64,000 nucleotides of DNA, taken from contig NZ_VFON01000001.1 in NCBI RefSeq assembly GCF_006716085.1, positions 1,736,001 through 1,800,000 of the forward strand, in the 5' to 3' direction. This DNA comes from Leucobacter komagatae. GTDB lineage: Bacteria; Actinomycetota; Actinomycetes; Actinomycetales; Microbacteriaceae. The notes under the pieces are model-generated. The model did not search any database. It was given only the letters and a program-made list of their open reading frames with translations, and was not told the origin of the DNA. Each line of letters starts with the position of its first letter. The stretch's first letter is position 1. The position numbers and the translations under genes are program-made. This document shows, piece by piece, positions 25,238-33,272 of the stretch.

Positions 25238-26823
25238 GAGTCCAGCCTACGCGCGGTCGCCCGATCGATCCTGTCCATCTCCTGCAACTGGGCGATGGTT
25301 TCGGGCGACGCGCCCTTCGACATCGCGACCTCCACGAGCGCCCCCAGCGCACGGGCGATCTTTGCGGTACTCAGCGACGGAGCAGCGCCCGCCGCCTCAA
25401 GCACGCTCCCGGCAGCGTCGAGCCAGCGCTCGTCGGCGCCGGGCAACAACTCGGCCTCCCACTCTCGCCAGGCCCGGGCGACGGGCTGGTCGCCGCGGAG
25501 TTCGGTCGCGCGCACCCGATCATCCGCCAGCTCGACGACCTCTGCGCCCGAAGCGTCAGTGAGGCGCACGATTCGGCGTTCGGTGTTGAGCTCGGCAATC
25601 GGGCGCACGTTGGTGGCGGCGTCGCCGATCCGCTCCCTGAGCTCGCTCACGAGCCCGGCCGGCATGGTGTCTGCGAGGGGCCAGTGCAACTCACGGGTGC
25701 CGCCGGGGGTCTTCGCTTTGATGTGCCATCCCTCGTCGCTGCCGCCCTCGCGCACGCGCATCGCGAGGCCCTGGGCTGCGAGTGCCCCGTCGGCTGTGTC
25801 GAAGTAGCGCGCGCGGAGCTGATGCACCTCTACGGCGCCGACCCCGAGGCCTGCGGCATGGAACGCCGCTTCCGCAGGAATCGTGGTCTCGGCCGGCACC
25901 TCATACTTGCGCTCGATCTCGAGCGATTCCGTCGCGGCGCCCGCGGCTGCGGCTGGCGTCTCGTCGTCTGGCGCGCGGCGCTGGCCGGCCGACCAGACAA
26001 TGCCCGCGCCCGCGAGCACCACGAGCAGGATCCCTGCGAGCGCGGCCGGGGTGAACACATCGCCGAGGAACAGCACCCCGACGAGGGTTCCCATCACGGG
26101 GTCGAACGCGAAGAACACTCCGAGAATCCGCGCGGAAGTCAGCCGCCCCGCGATCGTATCGACGGAGAACGCGAGCGCCGTCCCGACAAGCGCCGAGAGC
26201 GCGAGCAAACCCCACTGCTGTGGCTGCACCTGCGTGATGACGGGCAGCGAGAACGGCGTGGTGAGGATCGCGGCAACGGTGATCGACAGCGCGACTGATT
26301 GCAGCCCGCCCTCGGACTTCCCGATGCGCGGGGCGAGCAGCGTGTAGCCGGCGAAGCTCACGCCAGCGAGTGCGCCCCAGAGCAGGCCGACGGTGTCGAA
26401 CGGGCCACCGAAGCCCGCGAGCAGCACGACCCCCGCGAACGCGGCGATCGCAAGCAGCCCCTCTCGCAGTCGGCGTGAGGCGAGGAACGCGACCATGCAG
26501 GGGCCGAGGAAGTCGAGCGTCGTCGCGACACCGAGCGGGATGCGCTCGATCGCCTGGTACAGGAAGAGGTTCATGGCCGCCATGGCGACGCCGTAGAGCA
26601 CAATGCCGAGCCACTCGTCACGCGACCGGCCCCTGAGCTTCGGCCGGAAGAGCACGAGCATGATTGCCGCGGCGAGCATCATTCTCAGGCCGCTGGTGCC
26701 GGCCGCGCCGAGGTCGGCAAAGAGCGACAGGGAGATCGCCGCACCGATCTGCATGCCGATCGAGCCCGTGAGCACGAGGAGCATGGCCCGGATCGTCGCG
26801 GATCTGTTCGGCTGAGTCTGCAT
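25234..26823 (-). CDS. EamA/RhtA-like exporter fused to a CYTH domain
   Basis: 529 residues in one frame. Residues 1-280 form a ten-TM DMT exporter with two EamA halves (TTLDFLGPCMVAFLASRRL; FDPVMGTLVGVLFLGDVFTP), close to RhtA threonine/homoserine exporters. After an Ala-rich linker (285-298) comes a CYTH domain (301-500) with the diagnostic EIERK (302-306), RARYFDT, RVRE, IKAKTPGG and WEAELL motifs that bind triphosphate and metal. I know of no common protein with this fusion. ATG 26823 is 7 nt after TAAGCT (26836-26831), so the start is probably leaderless. The 70-aa membrane gene overlaps its end. Confidence 0.85.
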   Translation of the reverse strand: MQTQPNRSATIRAMLLVLTGSIGMQIGAAISLSLFADLGAAGTSGLRMMLAAAIMLVLFRPKLRGRSRDEWLGIVLYGVAMAAMNLFLYQAIERIPLGVATTLDFLGPCMVAFLASRRLREGLLAIAAFAGVVLLAGFGGPFDTVGLLWGALAGVSFAGYTLLAPRIGKSEGGLQSVALSITVAAILTTPFSLPVITQVQPQQWGLLALSALVGTALAFSVDTIAGRLTSARILGVFFAFDPVMGTLVGVLFLGDVFTPAALAGILLVVLAGAGIVWSAGQRRAPDDETPAAAAGAATESLEIERKYEVPAETTIPAEAAFHAAGLGVGAVEVHQLRARYFDTADGALAAQGLAMRVREGGSDEGWHIKAKTPGGTRELHWPLADTMPAGLVSELRERIGDAATNVRPIAELNTERRIVRLTDASGAEVVELADDRVRATELRGDQPVARAWREWEAELLPGADERWLDAAGSVLEAAGAAPSLSTAKIARALGALVEVAMSKGASPETIAQLQEMDRIDRATARRLDS

Positions 26824-26865
26824 CCTCCCAAGCTTAATCCCCGCCGGTTGCCTACACTTAGCTTC

Positions 26866-27405
26866 GTGAGTGACCTCGTGAATGCCGTGTCGAATGCCGT
26901 GCGCGAAGCCGGCGAGCAGCTGCGCACCGCCGGGGTCGTTCCGGAGGCGCTCGCGGAGTTCGTGCCCGAGCGCCGCAAGCTGCTCATCCGGCGCAGGGCG
27001 ACGATGCTTCCGCTCGGTACCGTGTGGCGCCTCGGGTCGCTCATGGTCGGCGCAGATCTCGGGGCCCCGCCAGCGCTCTTCGTCGTGGGGCGGGCCACTC
27101 GGGCCGCCGCACGGCTCCACCCGGGCAACCAGTCGGTCTCGCGCGAGGAACGGCGCGACGTCGCTGCAGCCGCGCTCCACGGTGGCTTCCCCGAGGGCAC
27201 GCCGGTGAACTACGACGCCCTGCAGATCGGGCTCGATGAGGCGACGCTCGGCTCGCTCTCCCCCGAGCTGCCGATCGGGTTTGCGGACGGCGAGCTCAGG
27301 GTCCGCTGGCGCGTCGGAGCCCCACTTGCTGGCGCGCCCACGCTGTCGGCTTACCTCCGTGAGCGCGCTGACCTGCTCGCGAACCCGCCGCAGGGCGCAA
27401 GCTAG
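26866..27405 (+). CDS. Hypothetical protein
   Basis: 179 residues without signal peptide or TM segment, from GTG 26866. It is Arg/Glu/Ala-rich (VPERRKLLIRRRATMLPLGTVWRLGSLMVG...) and ends SAYLRERADLLANPP. I do not recognise the family. The hexamer TACACT (26853-26858) ends 7 nt before the GTG, so the mRNA is probably leaderless. The gene is divergent from EamA-CYTH, only 42 bp between start codons, so the two promoters overlap. It sits just before the 81-bp repeat region. Confidence 0.7.
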   Translation: MSDLVNAVSNAVREAGEQLRTAGVVPEALAEFVPERRKLLIRRRATMLPLGTVWRLGSLMVGADLGAPPALFVVGRATRAAARLHPGNQSVSREERRDVAAAALHGGFPEGTPVNYDALQIGLDEATLGSLSPELPIGFADGELRVRWRVGAPLAGAPTLSAYLRERADLLANPPQGAS

Positions 27406-27691
27406 GGCCCCCGCCCGGCTCTCAGCCTGCCGTACCCACCCCATCAGGCCTTCCGCCTGCGATCGGCCGTCGCTATGCCAAGCCGCCAAGGGCTGAGGCA
27501 TATGCACTGCAGATCACATACGCGCTGCTGGAGGAGGAAGCTGCGCGGAGGGCTGTACAGCCCTACCCCTCAGCTCTTCCGCCTGCGATCGGCAGTAGCT
27601 ATGCCAAGCCGCCAAGGGCTGAGGCATATGCACTGCAGATCACATACGCGCTGCTGATGGGGGCGCAGGAAACGGAGCGCTGCGGCCTCTC
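27406..27691. repeat. Two copies of an 81-bp direct repeat with a palindrome between
   Basis: Copies at 27450-27530 and 27576-27656 are identical except for two C/A differences, with a 126-bp period. Both contain GGCATATGCACTGCAGATCA. Between them is the perfect 16-bp palindrome AGGGCTGTACAGCCCT (27549-27564). The spacer lies between two convergent genes. Short frames inside are not credible genes. The repeats look like intergenic (REP/MITE-like) DNA rather than coding sequence. Confidence 0.75.
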
Positions 27692-28078
27692 TTACCCGAC
27701 GGGCTGGGTCGCTACCGCAAAGCGCGGCGCACGCGGGGCGCGACGCTCGTCGGGGTCGGCTGCAAGCGTGCCGTCGGGGGCGATGTGGCTGAACATCTGG
27801 GCGACGACCGCAATAATGTGCGGATCTTCCACCCGGTAGAGCTGCCGCCGCCCGTCCCGGCGCGAAGCGACGATGCCCGCCGCACGGAGCTTTGCGAGGT
27901 GCTGACTGATCGCTGGAACGTTGGCCCCGGCCTGCTCGGCGAGCGTCGAGACGTCGTACTCCCCCGCGGCGAGCAGCCACACGAGGTGCAGCCTCGTTGG
28001 GGTCGACAGCATGTCGAAGGTTCCCGCGGCCGCCTGCAGCTGGGCGTCGGTGATGTCGGCTAAATGGTGATCGTCCAT
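27692..28078 (-). CDS. ArsR/SmtB-family metal-sensing repressor
   Basis: 128 residues. The winged helix has the recognition segment ANVPAISQHLAKLRAAGIVASRRDGRRQLYRV. It lacks the alpha3 Cys motif (DVSTLAEQ in place of DVCDLA), but the C-terminal helix has DPH followed 10 residues later by His (VEDPHIIAVVAQMFSH). That resembles the alpha5 site of Zn/Ni/Co sensors such as NmtR/CzrA, with the final His absent. It is divergent from the ABC transporter at 28176 and has a typical SmtB-type operator in its leader (28084-28097). A metal effector is inference. Confidence 0.85.
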   Translation of the reverse strand: MDDHHLADITDAQLQAAAGTFDMLSTPTRLHLVWLLAAGEYDVSTLAEQAGANVPAISQHLAKLRAAGIVASRRDGRRQLYRVEDPHIIAVVAQMFSHIAPDGTLAADPDERRAPRAPRFAVATQPVG

Positions 28079-28083
28079 CCTTC

Positions 28084-28097
28084 AATAATCCATTATT
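28084..28097. promoter_or_regulatory. ArsR/SmtB-type operator
   Basis: AATAAT-CC-ATTATT is a perfect 6-2-6 inverted repeat and AT-rich in a GC-rich setting, as is usual for SmtB/ArsR operators. It lies 5 bp upstream of the arsR start codon and just before the -35 of the divergent ABC operon, so one bound dimer could repress both genes. Confidence 0.6.
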
Positions 28098-28104
28098 CTC
28101 GGAT

Positions 28105-28132
28105 TTGCGCAAGTCATTGCATGTCGTAGGCT
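28105..28132 (+). promoter_or_regulatory. Promoter of the ABC transporter operon
   Basis: -35 TTGCGC (28105-28110) and -10 TAGGCT (28127-28132) are 16 bp apart. The -35 is part of the palindrome TTGCGCAA. The whole core matches the CorA operon promoter (36186-36158) in 25 of 28 positions with one gap. Predicted transcription start is near 28139, downstream of the first possible TTG start. Confidence 0.55.
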
Positions 28133-28175
28133 TGTTTTGCACCCGAGGCCGCCAGAAGACAGACAGGAGTCGGCC

Positions 28176-29966
28176 ATCGAACCGATAGCAACTCCTCAGC
28201 GCGGCGGCGCCGACTCCGACGGCAGCACCGGCCACAGCCACAACCCCCGGAGGGGTCGCCTCGCGGACATCGTCATCCTCGCCGGGGTCTTCGTAGCATT
28301 TTGGGGCCTCACCGTGCTCGCCCCGGAATTCTCCCAACCGTTCGACCGCGAGACCTCAACGCTTTCCGTCGCGCTTGACCCGGCCCAGCTCCCGCACTAC
28401 GCCGCACGCTCGCTGCTGCGAATGTTCGCCGCCCTTGCCTGCTCGGTCGCCTTCTCGTTTGTGTACGCGACAATCGCGGCGCGGGTGCGGGGCGCTGAGC
28501 GGTTCATGATCCCGATTCTCGACGTGCTGCAATCCGTGCCGGTGCTGGGATTCCTCGCCGTGACGCTCCCGCTCTGGCTCGCCCTCTTCCCAGACACCGT
28601 CCTGGGCCTCGAGTGCGCCGCGGTGTTCGCGATCTTCACGAGCCAGGTCTGGAACATGACGTTCGGCTTCTACCAATCACTCATCGCCCAGCCCCGCGAG
28701 CTCGACGAAGCCGCCCGCGCGATGGGGCTCAGCCGGTGGCAACGGTTCTGGAAGCTCGACGCCCCGTCTGGCGCGTTTCCGCTGGTGTGGAACGGAATGA
28801 TGAGCTTTGGCGGCGGCTGGTTCTTCCTCATCGCCTCCGAGGTCTTCACGGTGGGCCGCAGCGAGCAGGCGCTCCCCGGCATCGGCTCGTTCGCAGCGGC
28901 GGCATCGCGCGAGTCGCGCATCGACCTGTTGCTTCTCGCCGCGGCGGTCATGGTGCTACTCGTGGTCGGCGTCAACGTCGTGTTTTGGCGCCCGCTGACG
29001 GCCTGGGCCGAGCGCTTCCGCCTCGGCGACACCGACACCTCAGAGCCGCAGACGAGTGCCGTCTACGACCTGCTGCGCCGCTCGGCGATCCCTCGGGCCC
29101 TCGCGCGGGTGATGCGCCCGCTCAGCGATGGAATAGAGACGGCGATGAGGGCGCTCGGCACGACGGGCCGCCGACCCGCCGGGGAACGGGCACGGGCCAC
29201 GCGCCTCCGCTCGCACCGCACCGCTTCGATGAGGATCGCCGCAACTGCGCTCGCCCTCGCACTGCTGGCGGCGGGGGTTGTCGCGGCGCTCGCGTTCGTG
29301 GCGTCCGAAGTGGGGCTCAGCGAGTTCCTCACCACAACGGGGCTCGGGGTCGTGACCCTCGCTCGGGTGGTCGTCGTAGTCACCCTTGGCACGCTCGTGT
29401 GGGTGCCGATCGGCGTGTGGATAGGGCTGAATCCCCGGGTCACGCGAGTCGCTCAGCCCATCGTGCAGGTGCTCGCGAGCTTTCCCGCTAACTTCCTGTT
29501 TCCGCTCTTCGCCCTCGCGCTCATCTCGACGGGCGTAAGCCTCGACGTTGGCGGCTTCCTACTCATGGCGCTCGGGTCGCAGTGGTACATCCTGTTCAAC
29601 GTGATCGCCGGCGCTGCGGCGATCCCCATCGACCTGCGCGAGTCAGCGCGCAGCCTGCGCCTCGGCCGAGCGCTCACCTGGCGCACCCTCTACGCCCCCG
29701 CGGTCTTCGGCAGCTGGGTGACGGGAGCTCTCGCGGCCGCGGGCGGCGCGTGGAACGCCTCGATCGTCTCGGAGATTGTGAGCTACGGTGACACGACACT
29801 CACGGCGACCGGGCTCGGCGCCTACATCGCAGGGGCGACCGCCGCGGGCGACACGGTGCGAGTACTCGTTGGTGTCGCCGTGATGAGCGTACTCGTCGTC
29901 GCGGCGAACAGACTCGTCTGGCGCCGGCTCTATCGGCTCGCGCAGACCCGTTTTTCCCTGGCATGA
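28176..29966 (+). CDS. Two-domain ABC transporter permease (NitT/TauT-like), probable AUC start
   Basis: About 596 residues, a tandem duplication of BPD_transp_1 permease domains: half 1 with EAA loop ELDEAARAMGLSRWQRFWKLDAP, half 2 with LRESARSLRLGRALTWRTLYAP. A charged linker (about 300-350) joins them, with 12 or so TM segments in all. The strong site AGGAG (28165-28169) is 6 nt before ATC at 28176 and no in-frame ATG/GTG precedes TM1. The only upstream option, TTG 28137, lies at or before the predicted transcript start. I therefore prefer an AUC start or a sequencing error. It pairs with the ATPase at 29988; no binding protein is nearby. Confidence 0.82.
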   Translation: MEPIATPQRGGADSDGSTGHSHNPRRGRLADIVILAGVFVAFWGLTVLAPEFSQPFDRETSTLSVALDPAQLPHYAARSLLRMFAALACSVAFSFVYATIAARVRGAERFMIPILDVLQSVPVLGFLAVTLPLWLALFPDTVLGLECAAVFAIFTSQVWNMTFGFYQSLIAQPRELDEAARAMGLSRWQRFWKLDAPSGAFPLVWNGMMSFGGGWFFLIASEVFTVGRSEQALPGIGSFAAAASRESRIDLLLLAAAVMVLLVVGVNVVFWRPLTAWAERFRLGDTDTSEPQTSAVYDLLRRSAIPRALARVMRPLSDGIETAMRALGTTGRRPAGERARATRLRSHRTASMRIAATALALALLAAGVVAALAFVASEVGLSEFLTTTGLGVVTLARVVVVVTLGTLVWVPIGVWIGLNPRVTRVAQPIVQVLASFPANFLFPLFALALISTGVSLDVGGFLLMALGSQWYILFNVIAGAAAIPIDLRESARSLRLGRALTWRTLYAPAVFGSWVTGALAAAGGAWNASIVSEIVSYGDTTLTATGLGAYIAGATAAGDTVRVLVGVAVMSVLVVAANRLVWRRLYRLAQTRFSLA

Positions 29967-29987
29967 TGGCGTGAAGGAATGGCCGCT

Positions 29988-31358
29988 ATGACCCGCATCT
30001 ACAACACCCAACCACCGGGTAACGTGCTCGTGAGCGCCGAGGACGTCGCGAAGACGTTCCCCTCGGCCGACGGGGGCAGCCTTGACGTGCTCGACGGGGT
30101 GAACCTGTCGATCAGGGAGGGCGAGGTCGTCGCGCTGCTCGGGCGGTCGGGCTCGGGGAAGTCGACGCTGCTGCGAATCCTCGCGGGCCTCATCCCCCCG
30201 TCGAGTGGCGACGTGCGCTACGGTGGCGTGCCGATCGAGGAGGCCGCCCCGGCCGTTGCGATGGTGTTCCAGTCGTTTGCGCTCATGCCCTGGCTGAGCG
30301 TCGTGGAAAACGTCGAGCTCGGGCTGCGTGCTTCGGGAGTGCCCCGTCGCGAACGCAGGAGGCGCGCGCTCGAGGCCATCGACCAGATCGGGCTCGACGG
30401 CTTCGAAGCCGCGTACCCTCGAGAGCTCTCGGGCGGCATGGCGCAGCGCGTCGGGTTCGCCCGCGCGTTCGTGCAACGCCCAGACCTCCTGCTCATGGAC
30501 GAGCCATTCTCGGCTCTCGATGCGCTCACCGGCGAGAACCTCAGGAGCGAGCTCATGTCGGTCTGGCAGGAGCGTGAGCTTGCCGGGCAGAGCATCTGTA
30601 TCGTGACGCACAGCATCGAGGAGGCCGTACAGCTCGCCGACCGGGTGCTCATTCTCGGTGGCACTCCGGGGGCGATTCAGGCTGAGATCCCGATTCATAT
30701 TCCGCGGCCGCGAGACAAGCGCAGCCCAACGTTTGAGGCTGCCGTCGACAGCCTGTACGCGCTGCTCACGGGCAAGTCAGCGACCGGCCCGCAGAGCAGC
30801 ATGCCGAGCCCGCTCACCCACCCCCTGCCAGCCGCCACAAGCGGCGGGCTTGCGGGCCTCGTCGAGATTGTTGTTGCGCACGGCGGCCAGACCGACCTCC
30901 CCGACCTTGCCGACGAGCTGTCATTCGACATCGACGACCTGCTCCCACTCGTCGACGCCGGGAGCATGCTCGGCCTCCTGACCATCGACGGAGCCCAGGT
31001 GTTCATCACCGACGGGGGCTACGCCTGGCACTGGGCGGGCATCCAAGAGAGCAAGTCTCGGTTCGCCGAACTCGCGGTCACGCGCGCGCCGCTCGTGCGC
31101 ACGGTCGTGAGGGCGCTCGAGAACAGCGACACCGGCACGCTACGAGCCGATTTCTTCCGCGACCTTCTCAGGCGCGGGTTCAACGAGCGCGACGCCGAGC
31201 GGCAGCTCTCCCTCGCAATCGACTGGGGCCGCTACGGCGAACTGTTCGACTTCGATGCTGACACCGACGAGCTCGTACTTTCGGAGGTGTCGGCCGGCCT
31301 CGCTGGGCTTCTCGACTCTGACGGGGAGGGCCCCGCGGGCGACCCCGGTGCGCTGTGA
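29988..31358 (+). CDS. ABC transporter ATPase with C-terminal AAA-associated domain
   Basis: 456 residues. The SsuB/TauB-like ATPase (about 10-250) has Walker A LLGRSGSGKSTLL, Q-loop FQSFALMPW, signature LSGGMAQRVGFARA, Walker B LLLMDEPFSALDA and the switch His in VTHSIEEA. The C-terminal 130 residues (PDLADELSFDIDDLLPLVDAGSMLGLL ... DFFRDLLRRGFNERDAERQLSLAIDWGRYGELF) match the AAA-associated C-terminal domain. GAAGGA lies 9 nt before ATG 29988; the in-frame ATG at 29979 has no spacing. The substrate is unknown; the ArsR neighbour suggests a metal or anion linked to metal stress. Confidence 0.9.
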   Translation: MTRIYNTQPPGNVLVSAEDVAKTFPSADGGSLDVLDGVNLSIREGEVVALLGRSGSGKSTLLRILAGLIPPSSGDVRYGGVPIEEAAPAVAMVFQSFALMPWLSVVENVELGLRASGVPRRERRRRALEAIDQIGLDGFEAAYPRELSGGMAQRVGFARAFVQRPDLLLMDEPFSALDALTGENLRSELMSVWQERELAGQSICIVTHSIEEAVQLADRVLILGGTPGAIQAEIPIHIPRPRDKRSPTFEAAVDSLYALLTGKSATGPQSSMPSPLTHPLPAATSGGLAGLVEIVVAHGGQTDLPDLADELSFDIDDLLPLVDAGSMLGLLTIDGAQVFITDGGYAWHWAGIQESKSRFAELAVTRAPLVRTVVRALENSDTGTLRADFFRDLLRRGFNERDAERQLSLAIDWGRYGELFDFDADTDELVLSEVSAGLAGLLDSDGEGPAGDPGAL

Positions 31359-31371
31359 CGCCACCTATTAC

Positions 31372-31399
31372 TTGCGTGATTGCGCAATTGAGATAGAGT
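31372..31399 (+). promoter_or_regulatory. Promoter with embedded TTGCGCAA palindrome
   Basis: -35 TTGCGT (31372-31377) and -10 TAGAGT (31394-31399) are 16 bp apart. The palindrome TTGCGCAA (31380-31387), also seen in the ABC and CorA operon promoters, sits in the spacer. It would drive the small membrane protein gene at 31467. Confidence 0.45.
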
Positions 31400-31466
31400 T
31401 GGGGGTGACCCCGTGCCCGGCCCACGAGCGCCGAGCACACCGCCACCAACGACAGCGGAGGCCACG

Positions 31467-31763
31467 ATGCGCCACTCAATCTGGTTCACACAGGCAGGAA
31501 TGGGAACCCCCACCGGCACAGCCGGGCTTACCGGCCAGGCACCCGATCACGACCCCTCGCTGACTCCGAAGCGCACGACGCGCCTCTGGGTCCGCTCACT
31601 GCTCGCGTTCGTGGCGATGCTGCTCTTTCTCGCTTCGCTCATCGAGCTCGTTGCCGCGTTCGTAGCCGACGGCCACGCATCGGTCCCGTTTGGCGTCGCA
31701 GGGGCTTGCGTCGCCGTCGCGATCGTCATCACACTCGCAATGACTCGGGAACGCTCGGCGTAG
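31467..31763 (+). CDS. Small two-TM membrane protein
   Basis: 98 residues. A polar N-terminus (MRHSIWFTQAGMGTPTG...) leads into TM1 (LWVRSLLAFVAMLLFLASLIELVAAFV) and TM2 (VPFGVAGACVAVAIVITLAM), with a short RERSA tail. ATG 31467 follows GGAGGCCACG. It has its own predicted promoter with the TTGCGCAA palindrome, 108 bp after the ABC ATPase gene. No family recognised; the shared promoter element suggests it belongs to the same regulon as the transporters. Confidence 0.68.
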   Translation: MRHSIWFTQAGMGTPTGTAGLTGQAPDHDPSLTPKRTTRLWVRSLLAFVAMLLFLASLIELVAAFVADGHASVPFGVAGACVAVAIVITLAMTRERSA

Positions 31764-31779
31764 CCCGCGCGCCCACGCA

Positions 31780-31818
31780 GAGGGGCCTGGGCCGGCAAAC
31801 AACCGGCCCAGGCCCCTC
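31780..31818. terminator. Bidirectional terminator hairpin
   Basis: GAGGGGCCTGGGCCGG (31780-31795) and its exact complement at 31803-31818 form a 16-bp perfect stem with a 7-nt loop between convergent genes. The stem is very stable, though without a long T-tract. Confidence 0.75.
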
Positions 31819-31829
31819 ACGTATTCGGG

Positions 31830-32207
31830 CTACTCGTCGTCGCCGTCTTCGTCGTCGTCCTCACCATCGAGGCGCGCCTCGAGTGCGGCGATCTCAGCGC
31901 GCACCGCGTCGACGACCTCGGGCTCGTCTTCCCAGAGCTCGAGGAACTCCGAGTCTTCCTCAACCATCTCGGTCATGAGCTCGATGCCGCGCTCAAGGTG
32001 GTCGTCGAGGCGCTCAAGGTCGCCTGGCCAGACCGTGCTGTGGCCGAGAACGGCGAGCAGGTAGCCCGCGGCCCGGATCCTGTCGTAGTCGTCGTCGTGT
32101 TCGAAAGCGCTGCTGATGTGCGCGTCAATGTCGATGCCCTCGAACACCTCGGCAAACCAGTCGGCCGCCCCGTCGTTGTGCCACGGCGCACTGCCCCAAG
32201 CCCCCAT
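31830..32207 (-). CDS. DUF4259-like protein
   Basis: 125 residues, strongly acidic. The start MGAWGSAPWHNDGAADWFAEVFEG fits the DUF4259 pattern (MGAWG...NDxAxDW). The tail is an Asp/Glu run (LDGEDDDEDGDDE). No TM segment or signal, so cytosolic. Start ATG 32207 is chosen because the family begins there; the frame continues upstream without a site. Function unknown. It lies after the CorA operon terminator. Confidence 0.7.
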   Translation of the reverse strand: MGAWGSAPWHNDGAADWFAEVFEGIDIDAHISSAFEHDDDYDRIRAAGYLLAVLGHSTVWPGDLERLDDHLERGIELMTEMVEEDSEFLELWEDEPEVVDAVRAEIAALEARLDGEDDDEDGDDE

Positions 32208-32330
32208 GAGTTTCGCCTCTCGCTCAGCCCGGCGGTTCCGAGCACTCTCGCCCATTCTTTCGCACACCGGGCGGCGGGCACGACCCCCGCGCGGTGACCA
32301 GTGCGAGAAATCTCGGTATCCCCAAAGCGC

Positions 32331-32367
32331 GCGTGGGCCCGGGCACGCGAAGCGCCCGGGCCCACGC
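32331..32367 (-). terminator. Terminator of the CorA operon
   Basis: GCGTGGGCCCGGGC (32331-32344) pairs with GCCCGGGCCCACGC (32354-32367), a 14-bp perfect stem with a 9-nt loop, 12 nt after the stop of the last CorA-like gene. Confidence 0.7.
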
Positions 32368-32378
32368 CGCAACGCCAG

Positions 32379-33272
32379 CTACCGCAGCTGGCCCGCGCGC
32401 TTCACCGTGTAGATCGGGATCACGGCGAGGAAGAACACGCCGAGAATCTGCACCCAGGCCGACGCATCCCAGCTGAGCTCTGGCATGACCTCGAAGTTCT
32501 GCCCATACCAGTTGATGAGCGTCGTGCCCGGGATGAGAATGGCCCAGAGCACCGTGAAGATCTTCACGATGTTCAGGTCACTCGTCGAGATCTGCTGGGA
32601 GACGCCCTGGGATAGGAACCTGTGGCGATCCACCATGAACTCGACCCGCCGCGTGAGCGCTTCGCCCTGCTGAATGAGCGCGTCGATCTCCTGGCGCGGC
32701 ATGACATCGCTGGCGGAGATGCTCTCGCGGCGCAGCAGCCGCGCGAGCTGCGTGAGTGACGCGACCGAGGCGGCGACGTACGACAGCGCGTGGTCGATGT
32801 CAACGAGAAGCTCGCTGACCCGCGGCAGGTCGCTCACGGCCATGCTGCGGGACGACTCGGCGCTCGCGGCCGCCGCCATCGGCGCACGAACCGTATTGAT
32901 GTCGGCCTCCATGTACTCGAGCGCGGAAACGCTCGAGAGCAGCCCCGCCTGCGCGATGGCGAACCAGGCCTCGTGAGGCCTCCCCTCGACGGCCCCGGCC
33001 CACTGCAGCCGCGCTTCGACGTCTTGCAGCAGCGGAACGCCCTTCCCCGGCTCGACCGTGACGAGCTGCTCGGGCAGCGCGACAACCGCGAACTCGTAGA
33101 CCTGCGCGGATCCCCCCGCGGCCACGACGAAGCTCACCTGGAGCCTGCGCCCGCGCTGTTCACCGTCGCCGCCGAGCCTGTTGAGGAGCACCCGATCCGC
33201 CGTCGCGAAGTCCTCTGACGTGTCGACGAACACCCGCGTCCAGGTGTCGCGCGTGACGCTCCGAACGCTCAC
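32379..33272 (-). CDS. CorA-like ion channel, GQN variant (copy 1)
   Basis: 297 residues. The N-terminal cytoplasmic domain is mostly helical, a long stalk helix ends IVKIFTVLWAILIPGTTLINWYGQNF, and a second TM (WVQILGVFFLAVIPIYTV) closes with KRAGQLR. The fold and the YGxNF signature are CorA (Mg2+/Co2+ channel pentamer), but the universally important GMN is GQN. GTG 33272 overlaps the stop of the next CorA-like gene as GTGA. It is the last gene of the operon. Ion specificity is probably altered, or the protein is a regulatory subunit. Confidence 0.83.
   Translation of the reverse strand: MSVRSVTRDTWTRVFVDTSEDFATADRVLLNRLGGDGEQRGRRLQVSFVVAAGGSAQVYEFAVVALPEQLVTVEPGKGVPLLQDVEARLQWAGAVEGRPHEAWFAIAQAGLLSSVSALEYMEADINTVRAPMAAAASAESSRSMAVSDLPRVSELLVDIDHALSYVAASVASLTQLARLLRRESISASDVMPRQEIDALIQQGEALTRRVEFMVDRHRFLSQGVSQQISTSDLNIVKIFTVLWAILIPGTTLINWYGQNFEVMPELSWDASAWVQILGVFFLAVIPIYTVKRAGQLR

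Noticed and set aside
27450..27656. Possible CRISPR array
   Set aside because: Only two copies, the unit is too long (81 bp), and there are no cas genes.
27475..27657. 60-codon frame covering the 81-bp repeats
   Set aside because: It arises because the repeat lacks stops in one frame; the same peptide appears twice, as expected from DNA duplication.
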